64,000 bases of DNA from contig DUEE01000026.1 in the NCBI GenBank assembly GCA_011170285.1, positions 19,959-83,958 of the forward strand. Reading direction: 5' to 3'. How positions within the stretch are numbered: the first letter of the stretch is position 1; the number at the start of each line of letters is the position of its first letter. Below, piece after piece: positions 34,473-42,523 of the stretch. The translations under genes and the position numbers were made by a program. The DNA is from Dehalococcoidia bacterium. GTDB lineage: Bacteria > Chloroflexota > Dehalococcoidia > Dehalococcoidales > W498. The notes below the pieces were generated by a model. That model did no database searches. It was not told the DNA's origin and saw only the letters and a program-made list of their open reading frames with translations.

Positions 34473-34663
34473 ATCAAAAATGTAACCGAACTGAAAGATT
34501 GGCGACAAGGATATTTCGCTTTGTCGTACAGATGATATTGTCCGCTGTGATACTTGGTTAAGCAGTAGCATTACTCCCGGGCAGGAAAGTTGCCGACCTG
34601 TGTAACATCTTTGGCATAGCATAGGGGAATAGAGCCAGGCTAGAAAGACCAACCTGCTTAATT

Positions 34664-36496
34664 CTAGGTGGTTAAGGGGATTGATGCGGTTTCAGGGGAA
34701 GTTTCCGCAACCGGTTCGTTAAATAGTGCCTCCAGGCTTTCACCCTCTATGGTCTCCAAGGCGTGAAGTTTCTCCGCAATCTGGATTAACTTTGGCTTAT
34801 TCTCAGTTAGAATCTTTTGAGCTGTTTCGTAAGCTTGCTGAATAATGTCATGAACCTCTTCATCAATCTGTTCGGCTACCTTATCACTGTAGTCCCGCTG
34901 CTCAGATATTTCACGACCGAGGAAAACTAGCTCTTCCTTGTGCCCAAAGGTCCTTGGTCCTAGCTTGGCACTCATTCCATAGTCAGTTACCATCTTACGA
35001 GCTAGTTTAGTAGCTTGCTCAATATCATTTTGAGCCCCGGTGGTGACTTCATTGAAGATTATTTTCTCAGCAGTGTGCCCACCCATTAATGTAGCTAATA
35101 TGTCCTCAAATTGAGAGCGGGTTAGCAGATATCGGTCTTCTATAGGCAATTGCCTGGTGTGACCGAGCGTCATCCCTCGAGCCACTATGGAAATCTTATG
35201 TACCGGGTCAGCATTAGGCAACATTCTGGCGACAAGGGCATGACCTGTTTCATGATAGGCAGTAATTTCTTTTTCCCTAGGACTTATTCTTCGGCTCTTT
35301 CTCTCGGGACCGGCTATTACTCGGTCTATAGACTCCTCAAGCTCTTGCATCTCAATAGCTTTCTTGCCCCGTCTGGCAGACAGAATAGCTGCCTCATTGA
35401 CCAGGTTGGCTAGGTCAGCACCACTAAACCCGGCTGTCCCTTTAGCTAGAACCTCCAAATCAACTGTTTCATCTAGTGGCTTGCCATTGGCGTGAACTTT
35501 CAAAATGGCGCTTCGACCGGTAATATCCGGTTGGTCCAGGATTACTCTTCGGTCAAAGCGCCCGGGTCGAAGCAAAGCTGGGTCAAGTATGTCAGGTCGA
35601 TTGGTAGCGGCAAGAACTATTACGCTAGTGTTAGTGTCAAAGCCATCCATCTCTACCAGAATTTGGTTTAGTGTCTGTTCCCTCTCATCGTGGCTACCAC
35701 CTAGCCCAGCGCCCCGATGACGACCGACAGCATCAATTTCATCAATAAAGATAATACAGGGGGTATTGCGTCTAGCTTGGTCAAAGAGGTCACGCACTCT
35801 GGAAGCCCCAACACCAACAAACATCTCCACAAATTCACTACCGCTAATAGAAAAGAAAGGCACCCCGGCTTCACCGGCTGTTGCTCGAGCCAGTAGGGTC
35901 TTCCCCGTGCCTGGCGGACCTATTAGTAGCATACCCTTCGGAATGCGTGCCCCCAGACTCTGAAACTTCTCACGCGACTTGAGGAAATCTACTACTTCAT
36001 ACACCTCTTCCTTGGCTTCTTCAACCCCAGCTACATCATTAAAAGTTACTGTTGGGGTATTAGCCGGAAACAAGCGGGCTCGGCTACGACCAAAACTCAT
36101 AGCCTGGCTGTTAGCTCCCTGTGCCCTGCGGAATAGGAAGAACAATAAAGCACCAAGGAGCAGAAGGGGGAGGAAGCTAATCAGTAATCCACTCCACTCA
36201 AATCCTGATGGTTTTATATTAATAATATCAGAAGTGAAACCAAGTTCCTGAAGCTCAACTAAAGTCAGATTACCGACAACAGTCTTTAGTTCAGTGCCCT
36301 CGGTAGTAGTAATAAGTAGCGTATCACCATCTACTATAATCTGCTCTATCTCATTGTTTTGTGCCATAGCTATAGCTTCACCAGGACTGATTTCGGTCGG
36401 TTTTGCCGACATGGGGAAAAGGAAAAGGAAAAAAACCACGGCGGCAATTATAATAGCGACATATATAAAGCTGCTACGCCTCCAACTTGACTTCAT
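34664..36496 (-). CDS. ftsH: ATP-dependent zinc metalloprotease FtsH
   Basis: 610-aa membrane-anchored AAA+ protease for quality control of membrane and regulatory proteins. Two N-terminal transmembrane helices ([16 protein letters not shown] and [19 protein letters not shown]) flank a short outer domain. The AAA domain has Walker [16 protein letters not shown], Walker [13 protein letters not shown] and the second region of homology [20 protein letters not shown]. The protease zinc site is [12 protein letters not shown]. It starts at ATG 36496 with GAGG upstream and its own promoter. It is a housekeeping gene sitting inside the methyltransferase island. Confidence 0.97.
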   Translation of the reverse strand: MKSSWRRSSFIYVAIIIAAVVFFLFLFPMSAKPTEISPGEAIAMAQNNEIEQIIVDGDTLLITTTEGTELKTVVGNLTLVELQELGFTSDIINIKPSGFEWSGLLISFLPLLLLGALLFFLFRRAQGANSQAMSFGRSRARLFPANTPTVTFNDVAGVEEAKEEVYEVVDFLKSREKFQSLGARIPKGMLLIGPPGTGKTLLARATAGEAGVPFFSISGSEFVEMFVGVGASRVRDLFDQARRNTPCIIFIDEIDAVGRHRGAGLGGSHDEREQTLNQILVEMDGFDTNTSVIVLAATNRPDILDPALLRPGRFDRRVILDQPDITGRSAILKVHANGKPLDETVDLEVLAKGTAGFSGADLANLVNEAAILSARRGKKAIEMQELEESIDRVIAGPERKSRRISPREKEITAYHETGHALVARMLPNADPVHKISIVARGMTLGHTRQLPIEDRYLLTRSQFEDILATLMGGHTAEKIIFNEVTTGAQNDIEQATKLARKMVTDYGMSAKLGPRTFGHKEELVFLGREISEQRDYSDKVAEQIDEEVHDIIQQAYETAQKILTENKPKLIQIAEKLHALETIEGESLEALFNEPVAETSPETASIPLTT

Positions 36497-36545
36497 CTCT
36501 TACCTCAAACAGTAATCATTCCTTAATTACTAAGTCTTACTATAT

Positions 36546-36574
36546 ATTATACCAGAAATCACAGCAAGTGGTAA
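36546..36574 (-). promoter_or_regulatory. ftsH promoter
   Basis: Minus strand TTACCA (36574-36569), 17 bases, TATAAT (36551-36546) with an extended -10 TG one base before it. Confidence 0.65.
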
Positions 36575-36744
36575 AACAGAAACTTAATAGTAGTCTGTTT
36601 TCACTGCTATGGCAAATTCCATCTACATGCAACCCGCCATTTATTTCTTTCCACCAGCCTTTTTAAGAGACTTGTTATATAAGTAGAGCACAGTGTTTAG
36701 TGATAGCAGTTATATTAAGATTTGGTACTTCTGTGATTGTGATA

Positions 36745-36753
36745 TGATATAAT
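36745..36753 (+). promoter_or_regulatory. Extended -10 promoter of rsfS
   Basis: TGATATAAT (TGn followed by TATAAT) about 33 bases before the gene. There is no good -35, as is usual for extended -10 promoters. Confidence 0.5.
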
Positions 36754-36785
36754 GTAAACTAAGTAGTTCTACAAGGGGGTATTTT

Positions 36786-37130
36786 CTGGAAGCGATAGAA
36801 GTGGCACGCAAGGTAGTAGAAGTTGCTAGCGCTAAGCAGGCAACGGATATTGTGCTACTGGATACCCGAGAGGTATGCAACTTTGCTGATTACTTTGTGA
36901 TATGTAGCGGTGATAGTGATAGGCAAATTAAGGCTGTTTATGATGAAATTGAGCACTTACTAAAGAAAGATGGTATTTTGCCTCATCATCATGAGAGAAC
37001 GGTAGATTCAGGATGGCTCCTTCTTGATTTTAGTGATGTTATTGTCCACATCTTTGCTCCGATTGAGCGGGAATACTACCAGTTGGATAAGCTGTGGAGT
37101 CAAGCAAGCACGTTGGTCAGGATTCAGTAG
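36786..37130 (+). CDS. rsfS: Ribosomal silencing factor RsfS (Iojap family)
   Basis: Binds ribosomal protein L14 and blocks subunit joining under starvation. Family blocks: ATDIVLLDTREVCNFADYFV, CSGDSDRQIKAVYDEIE, HHERTVDSGWLLLDFSDVIV and HIFAPIEREYYQLDKLW. The track starts at GTG 36801, but homologues have a few more residues (like LEAIEVARKVVE). A CTG at 36786 sits six bases after AAGGGGG, so a CTG start is proposed; the GTG has no Shine-Dalgarno. Its 3' end overlaps the convergent ndk gene by seven bases. Confidence 0.9.
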   Translation: MEAIEVARKVVEVASAKQATDIVLLDTREVCNFADYFVICSGDSDRQIKAVYDEIEHLLKKDGILPHHHERTVDSGWLLLDFSDVIVHIFAPIEREYYQLDKLWSQASTLVRIQ

Positions 37131-37543
37131 CTAAAAATTTCATCCTCGGAAAAGAATATTTTTATTTCCTCCCCAGCAGTCTCTACCGAATCAGAGCCAT
37201 GAATAGTGTTGCGTCCTATATCCAGACCGAAATCGCCCCTAATAGTTCCGGCTTTAGCCTTGGCTGGGTCAGTCAGTCCCATCATCCCTCTGATTACCTC
37301 TACCGCCCTTTCCCCCTCAAAGATAATGGCAATTATCGGCGCCGAGGTAATGTAATCAACTAATCCTTCAAAGAAAGGCTTATCTCTGTGAATAGCGTAG
37401 TGCCTTCTAGCGACAGCTTTGTCCAGGTGAAGCATCTTGAGTGCCACCAATTTAAGCCCCTGGCTTTCTAATCGAGTAATAATAGTACCAGCTAATCCTC
37501 TCTGTATGGCATCAGACTTAATAAGAACTAATGATCTCTCCAT
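37124..37543 (-). CDS. ndk: Nucleoside diphosphate kinase
   Basis: Transfers the gamma phosphate between nucleotides through a phospho-histidine. 139 aa, normal for the family. Visible: ERSLVLIKSDAIQRGLAGTI, the substrate helix HYAIHRDKPFFEGLVDYI, and the catalytic His in NTIHGSDSVETAGEEI. One difference: the usual KPDA(V/M) near the N-terminus reads KSDAI. ATG 37543 follows AAGGAG. The gene is convergent with rsfS. Confidence 0.95.
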   Translation of the reverse strand: MERSLVLIKSDAIQRGLAGTIITRLESQGLKLVALKMLHLDKAVARRHYAIHRDKPFFEGLVDYITSAPIIAIIFEGERAVEVIRGMMGLTDPAKAKAGTIRGDFGLDIGRNTIHGSDSVETAGEEIKIFFSEDEIFSY

Positions 37544-37719
37544 TTAAAACTCCTTCTGCCATATTATATTAACTCCGCCTCCTTATTGAAAGACTGATTA
37601 TCAACCATACCTCCGCCTAGGGCGGAATCTGTCGACCCCTTAGTCCCCGTCTCCGAGTCGAGCCAAGGACTACTCAAGGCAAGTCTGCGACCTCTCCTTC
37701 AGCCGTGGTGTGCGTAGGG

Positions 37720-37923
37720 TTAAACTCTCACAGTTTCCTCAGAAACGCTATGTGTGGACATAGAAACAATATAATACATGTTGACTTTAAAATCACTCAC
37801 CTCAATCTTCTCCACAAAGGATTTGAGGAAGCTCCTTGGCTCACTTATGGAAGACTTCGCCAACAAGTTTCTAAGGTTACCGTCATAGTCCCGAACTATC
37901 CTGTCTCCGGAGCATTGTATGGT
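37720..37923 (-). pseudogene. Serine recombinase C-terminal remnant
   Basis: On the minus strand an open frame of about 67 codons without a start reads RDYDGNLRNLLAKSSISEPR, SFLKSFVEKIEVSDFKVNMY and ends ETVRV. This matches the C-terminal part of large serine recombinases (typically SFLRSFVKEIEV...YT). The catalytic N-terminal domain is absent. It lies in the 550-base gap between ndk and the RACo-type gene, which has no intact gene. The track's plus-strand ORF 37705-37956 is its shadow. Confidence 0.5.
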
Positions 37924-37995
37924 TTACCCAGTCTGCTATCGACTTGGGCAATCTGACCTTAAAGAAACTCTAGCCTCGCCCCCAATAGCTTCTTG

Positions 37996-38024
37996 GTCCG
38001 TAAAAACAGAAGTGGGACAGCTCA
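37996..38024. repeat. Sequence resembling an insertion-sequence end
   Basis: GTAAAAACAGAAGTGGGACA here resembles GTAAAAGTGGGACAG at 63886-63900 near the right edge, where it truncates a PAS protein. Both may be ends of related mobile elements. The similarity is short. Confidence 0.3.
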
Positions 38025-38093
38025 AGACTCCTTGAACATATTGAAAGTCGTAATCCGTATTTGTCAGCTTCCTGGTCGTTACTATCTTACTCA

Positions 38094-40448
38094 TTAGTCG
38101 ACTTGTGATACTCTCTCGCGGTATGCCTTCATTATGTCGTGGCGGCGCAATATCCCTATCAAGCGCGTTCTATCATGCCGTTCCACAACGGGGATACGCC
38201 CGTAATCTTTGTCAGTCGCTCGTAACATCTCATATAAAGTCTGGTTGGGATAAGTCACGAAAAGTTCCTTAGTAGCGATATCGCCTACCTTAAGGTTAGT
38301 CTTCCCACTTCGCACAGCACTCGCCAGGTCGGCTACTGTAACACACCCAAATAGACGCCCCTCCTCGTCTAGAACCGGGAAGCCATGATGACCTGTATCA
38401 CGTAATCGTTCTCTTAATTCCTCCAGAGATATAGTGGAAGAGACTGTAGGGAAATCGGGGGTCATTACCTCTCTAACCGTGATTGCTTTCATAATATCCT
38501 CCCCGACTTCTTCCCGATAAATGTCCAATAACTGCTCTTTTGGAAAATCAATCTGCTCGATAAAATATTCATTGAAATCGAGCCGGGAGGAAAGCTCAAC
38601 ATGTTCAATAAAATGGCCAAGCTCACCAGCCATCTGCCAGTAACGCTTGGATAAAAGAACCATGGAAGCCCCGGTACTGGCAGCATTACCTAAGGAGGAT
38701 ATAATCCGCCGATTAACATTGGGAATAAGTCCGATGCGCACAGCGCAATTGGGATTAACATAATTTCCAAGTGCCCCTGCTAGATACACATGCCCAATGT
38801 CCTCGGTCCCGATACCCATTTCGTCCATTAGAGTTTTTACACCGGCTGCTATAGCCCCCTTGGCGAGTTGAAGCTCGCGAACATCTTTTTGGGTAAGATA
38901 GATTGGTTTACCATTGTAGCTTTCCTCTGCGGAAGCGATGAGGAAGTTATTGACTGCCAACCCATCGCCAATTACTCTTGACTTCAGATTCTTTGCTGCT
39001 TCTACTTGAGGGGGACAAATTAGGCCTTCGTAATCGATGATGCCCAACTCCAAGAGCACGGCAACCAGTTCTACTAATCCGCTTCCGCAAATACCCTTGG
39101 GCTTTATATTACCAATTACCTGATAATGAAGGTCGCCTTCTTCGAAACTGACGGCTTCGATGGCTCCAGCAGCAGCAATCATCCCGTAAGAGATCCTTGC
39201 GCCTTCCAAGGCAGGACCGGCAGCGGCAGAGCAGGTCATGATTCTTTTCTGATTACCAATAAAGATTTCTCCATTGGTGCCGAGGTCCAATGCTAGAATT
39301 AATTCATCTTCTTGCTCCGCGGCACCTGAAGCCAGTATGACACTCAGCAAGTCCCCGCCAATATACCCAGATTTTACTGGCATAATGTAAAAAAGTGCCT
39401 CGGGATTCAATCGGAGACCAACATCTGATGCCCTCACAATTAGACCATCGGTTAAAACAGGCGCAAAGGGTGCCTCGGCAATTCCCGATGGATCCAGCTT
39501 CAGCAAGAGGTGTTGCATAGTGGTATTCCCCGCAGCAACGGTAACAAAGACATCGTCTGGGTGAAGCCCCACTGTTCTTAGAAGACGGTCAGTTATATGA
39601 TTCAAGTCATCGATGATAATTTGGTACAGATTCTCCAAACCATTAGGATGTTCTTTGACATATTGATGACGAGCGATAACATCCGTGCCATACTTACTCT
39701 GATTGTTGAGACAAGAAACAACGGCAACCTCTGTCCCATTCAACAAATTGAAAAGCTTGCCTACCAGAGTGGTAGTGCCGAGGTCAAAAACCAGTCCATA
39801 GAGTGAGTGTATTTCCTCCAGTTTCTGCCAGGTCATCAGGCGATTCTCATGAAGCACTGCCGCTCCACGGAATTGGGCTTCCTTTAACATATGGGGTAAG
39901 GCACGAAGACAGTGAAGCGAGGCTTTCAAGTCCACATATTCGGGCCCCAACGCTATTTTGACCCGGTCTAAATCGGAAATCCCTTCATCCTCAGGAATTG
40001 AGGATAAGGTGACAACCCGCTGACCAAGAAGGGGATTAATATGAAAATGGGGGGTATAGCCAGTTTTGAGGATTTGAGAAAACTCTATCTCAGACTCAGG
40101 TTCCGTGAGGTAGACCACTAAATCCTTACCCACTGTGGTGCGGCAGGCAAGACGAAAACCTTGTTCTATCTCCTCATCGTCAAGGAATTCCCTTTCTTCA
40201 TTGGATAGGGGACCTATTGAAGAGAGCATCTTGACCTTGCATTTACCACATTTACCCAGTCCCCCACACTCCCCCAGCTTTATACCTGCCTTTCGCAGAG
40301 ATTCCCAAACGGCGTCACCCTGACGAACCTTCAGCCAGAGGTCGTCAGGCAGAACATTCAACGAGAAGTATTTCTTTTTCTGTTTTTCTAATGGAATAAA
40401 GCCAATAGGGCTTTTTTCCTTAAATTTGTGGTTCTCCGTCTTCTCCAT
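38094..40448 (-). CDS. RACo-type corrinoid activator (DUF4445) fused to a CBS domain pair
   Basis: 784 aa. The N-terminal 2Fe-2S ferredoxin has cysteines in CGGLGKCGKCKV and a later LAC. Next comes the RACo/DUF4445 ATPase body: GLVFDLGTTTLVGKLF, AAGNTTMQHLLL, ALDLGTNGEIFIGN, SAAAGPALEGARISYGM and YLAGALGNYVNPNCAVRIGL. The last ~130 residues are two CBS motifs (TVREVMTPDFPTVS, HHGFPVLDEEGRLFGCVTV, GRIPVVERHDRTRLIGILRR), normally adenine-nucleotide sensors, which typical RACo lacks. It would re-reduce corrinoid proteins of this operon. ATG 40448 with GGGAG is chosen over TTG 40463. Confidence 0.9.
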   Translation of the reverse strand: MEKTENHKFKEKSPIGFIPLEKQKKKYFSLNVLPDDLWLKVRQGDAVWESLRKAGIKLGECGGLGKCGKCKVKMLSSIGPLSNEEREFLDDEEIEQGFRLACRTTVGKDLVVYLTEPESEIEFSQILKTGYTPHFHINPLLGQRVVTLSSIPEDEGISDLDRVKIALGPEYVDLKASLHCLRALPHMLKEAQFRGAAVLHENRLMTWQKLEEIHSLYGLVFDLGTTTLVGKLFNLLNGTEVAVVSCLNNQSKYGTDVIARHQYVKEHPNGLENLYQIIIDDLNHITDRLLRTVGLHPDDVFVTVAAGNTTMQHLLLKLDPSGIAEAPFAPVLTDGLIVRASDVGLRLNPEALFYIMPVKSGYIGGDLLSVILASGAAEQEDELILALDLGTNGEIFIGNQKRIMTCSAAAGPALEGARISYGMIAAAGAIEAVSFEEGDLHYQVIGNIKPKGICGSGLVELVAVLLELGIIDYEGLICPPQVEAAKNLKSRVIGDGLAVNNFLIASAEESYNGKPIYLTQKDVRELQLAKGAIAAGVKTLMDEMGIGTEDIGHVYLAGALGNYVNPNCAVRIGLIPNVNRRIISSLGNAASTGASMVLLSKRYWQMAGELGHFIEHVELSSRLDFNEYFIEQIDFPKEQLLDIYREEVGEDIMKAITVREVMTPDFPTVSSTISLEELRERLRDTGHHGFPVLDEEGRLFGCVTVADLASAVRSGKTNLKVGDIATKELFVTYPNQTLYEMLRATDKDYGRIPVVERHDRTRLIGILRRHDIMKAYRERVSQVD

Positions 40449-40471
40449 CTTCACTACTCCCAACGTAGAAG

Positions 40472-41062
40472 CTAGATTAACTCGATGAGCTTTTTTTCAA
40501 GCTCCGAATAATTCACGTCTCTTATCTCCAAAGATAAATTTAGGAATTCGGCTAGTTTCCCAGCCTGGAATATGAGGTCGGGGTCTTCTGGTTGCCGCAC
40601 ATAGAGCAATCTCCGGTAATGTTCAAAACAATATTTTCGCATTTCCTGGTCATAGAGTTCCAATGGATTCATACAATATTCTTCAAAGTTTAGAATAAGT
40701 TCTTTTTCTAGAAAATAAGTTCCCGCAGTATCGTTAATAAGTTGCTGGAATAGCTCAGCACCGAGAAGCATTTCATAGCAGTAATGCCCGGGTACTTTGA
40801 TAGCTCCGTGAAGTCGGCATAACTCACTTATGCCTGGGAAACATTCTCCATAAAGGCATATGACCCGCTCATTCCTTTTTTTAGCGTAAGCAATTACTTC
40901 TAGCAGGCGACCTTTTAGCTCTTGCGGCTTCAAATGTAGGTTGGGTGGTAAATAAGTTAAACGCAGTTCGGGATATCTCTCTCCCAGACGAATATGTTCA
41001 AGGGCTGGTTTGAAAACCGAGCAGGCAATGATGCGCGTCGGTCTTTTATTTGCCTCTCTTAT
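40472..41062 (-). CDS. DUF1638 family protein, with non-canonical or lost start codon
   Basis: Family commonly found beside corrinoid methyltransferases, function unknown. Core: VICLYGECFPGISELCRLHG, VPGHYCYEMLLG and NDTAGTYFLEKELILNFEEY. The track starts at TTG 40933, which would delete about 43 conserved residues; the frame continues upstream (TRIIACSVFKPALEHIRLGE, YPELRLTYLPPN) to the mttB stop. That stretch has no ATG, GTG or TTG, but an ATA at 41062 lies five bases after a perfect GAGGAGG. Either ATA initiates, or a mutation or sequence error has hit the start. It sits between mttB and the activator gene. Confidence 0.75.
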   Translation of the reverse strand: MREANKRPTRIIACSVFKPALEHIRLGERYPELRLTYLPPNLHLKPQELKGRLLEVIAYAKKRNERVICLYGECFPGISELCRLHGAIKVPGHYCYEMLLGAELFQQLINDTAGTYFLEKELILNFEEYCMNPLELYDQEMRKYCFEHYRRLLYVRQPEDPDLIFQAGKLAEFLNLSLEIRDVNYSELEKKLIELI

Positions 41063-41072
41063 TATAACCTCC

Positions 41073-42509
41073 TCAAATATATTGGCTACCAGAAAAAGCT
41101 TTTTTTATATCGTCAATCAGGTCCACATCTAAGAGACCCTCTTCACTCTCTTCAAGGATTTTGCCAACTAGTTCATTGGCACGGCTTAACATGTCTGGAT
41201 GCCCCATTTCCTCCCAGATGTCGAAGTTGCAACGCACCTGCAGGTTAGGATAAAAGAATTCGTCCATCATGTGGTTAATAGTATGCTCTTCAGCAACGAA
41301 ATTTCCGCCGGGGCCAACTTGCTCGATTACATCGTAAGCTAAGGTATCTTCGTTCACTTTAATTCCCTGCAATACTCGCTGAGTCATTCCGATAATTTCA
41401 TTGTCAATAACATACTGTTCGTAGGAGATGGAATTGCCCGAATCAATCACTCCGGCCGTCAGGTGAATAAAGTCTGCCCCAGTCATTGCCACCGTCAGAC
41501 TTGAAACACTTTTCTCGAAGCCAGCCTGGATATCAGGCCTTTTGGCTTCAGTTACCCCTCCGGAGGCATAAATGGGCAAGTTATAGAGCTTTGCCAATTG
41601 AACTGCGGCTGCATTCATCATTCCCATCTCCACTGAGCCCATTGTAAATTCCATTTTTCGCAAATCCATGGTCGTAGCGACCGCGCCATATAGCACCTTG
41701 GCTCCTGGAGCAAAAACCTGAGCAATAGTGACTCCGGCTAAAGCTTCAGCATGCATTTGTGAAAGAGTCCCTGCCAGGGTAGCAGGAGCAGTGGCTCCGG
41801 CTATGGGCGCAGGTGCACAGGTAGTGGGAATACCATGGGTGACGCAGAAACGGAGAATCTCCAGTGTTTCGGAATCAATAGTAAGAGGACTTATCGGGTT
41901 GGTTATTACCGAAACGAAGGGCTTTTCTCGAAGGCGTTCTTCTCCTCTGGCAATGATACTTGCAAGTTTCCACATCTGCTCGGCTCCATGCAGGTCGTCA
42001 CAGCCCCCCATCACGTGTTTGGTGGTATGGTTGAGAGCGTAATAGAAATCGAGCAGATGATAATTTGCCGGTTTTATGTCATGAGCCTGGCAGGCAATGA
42101 TATAAAAGCGAATGTTATCTAATTTATCCACTAGGGCAGCAGTATTAGCCACATCCCTTAGCAGGGTGAGGCGATATCCGCCTGTTGACATATCGAGGAT
42201 ACGAAATACCCTTCCGCCGTTGCCGAAGTAGACATTACCTTCTCCCAGGTGAATGTCGTTTTTACCGTCACGGGAATAAAGGGTAAAGCACGAAGGTGCT
42301 CGACCTAGAACTTCATCAAGCCAGCCTTCTTCAAAGCGGACCCTTTGATTATCAGAATCAACCTTTGCCCCGGCTGCTTTCAGTATGTCTCGAAAGGCGC
42401 TGTCAGCAATCCTGACCCCAATGCGTTCCAGTATGCGCCGCCCCGTCTGGTCAATCTGTTTTAAATTTTCCTTGGTAAGTGGTCTGTAGAATGGCGAGCT
42501 GTCTCCCAT
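41073..42509 (-). CDS. MttB family methyltransferase, non-pyrrolysine (copy 1)
   Basis: 478-aa TIM-barrel methyltransferase of the trimethylamine methyltransferase (COG5598) superfamily. Visible: EGWLDEVLGRAPSCFTLYSR, NVYFGNGGRVFRILD, PFVSVITNPISPLTID, CAPAPIAGATAPATLAGTLS and FVAEEHTINHMMDEFFYP. No in-frame TAG interrupts it, so it is not the pyrrolysine enzyme; non-pyrrolysine members demethylate betaines such as glycine betaine, proline betaine or carnitine. ATG 42509 has AAGGAG. It would methylate the corrinoid protein of the same operon. Substrate not determinable. Confidence 0.9.
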   Translation of the reverse strand: MGDSSPFYRPLTKENLKQIDQTGRRILERIGVRIADSAFRDILKAAGAKVDSDNQRVRFEEGWLDEVLGRAPSCFTLYSRDGKNDIHLGEGNVYFGNGGRVFRILDMSTGGYRLTLLRDVANTAALVDKLDNIRFYIIACQAHDIKPANYHLLDFYYALNHTTKHVMGGCDDLHGAEQMWKLASIIARGEERLREKPFVSVITNPISPLTIDSETLEILRFCVTHGIPTTCAPAPIAGATAPATLAGTLSQMHAEALAGVTIAQVFAPGAKVLYGAVATTMDLRKMEFTMGSVEMGMMNAAAVQLAKLYNLPIYASGGVTEAKRPDIQAGFEKSVSSLTVAMTGADFIHLTAGVIDSGNSISYEQYVIDNEIIGMTQRVLQGIKVNEDTLAYDVIEQVGPGGNFVAEEHTINHMMDEFFYPNLQVRCNFDIWEEMGHPDMLSRANELVGKILEESEEGLLDVDLIDDIKKAFSGSQYI

Positions 42510-42523
42510 AGTTGAACTCCTTA

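Noticed and set aside
37705-37956. 83-aa plus-strand ORF between ndk and the RACo-type gene
   Set aside because: The minus strand of the same bases reads as a serine recombinase C-terminus, so the plus ORF is its shadow.
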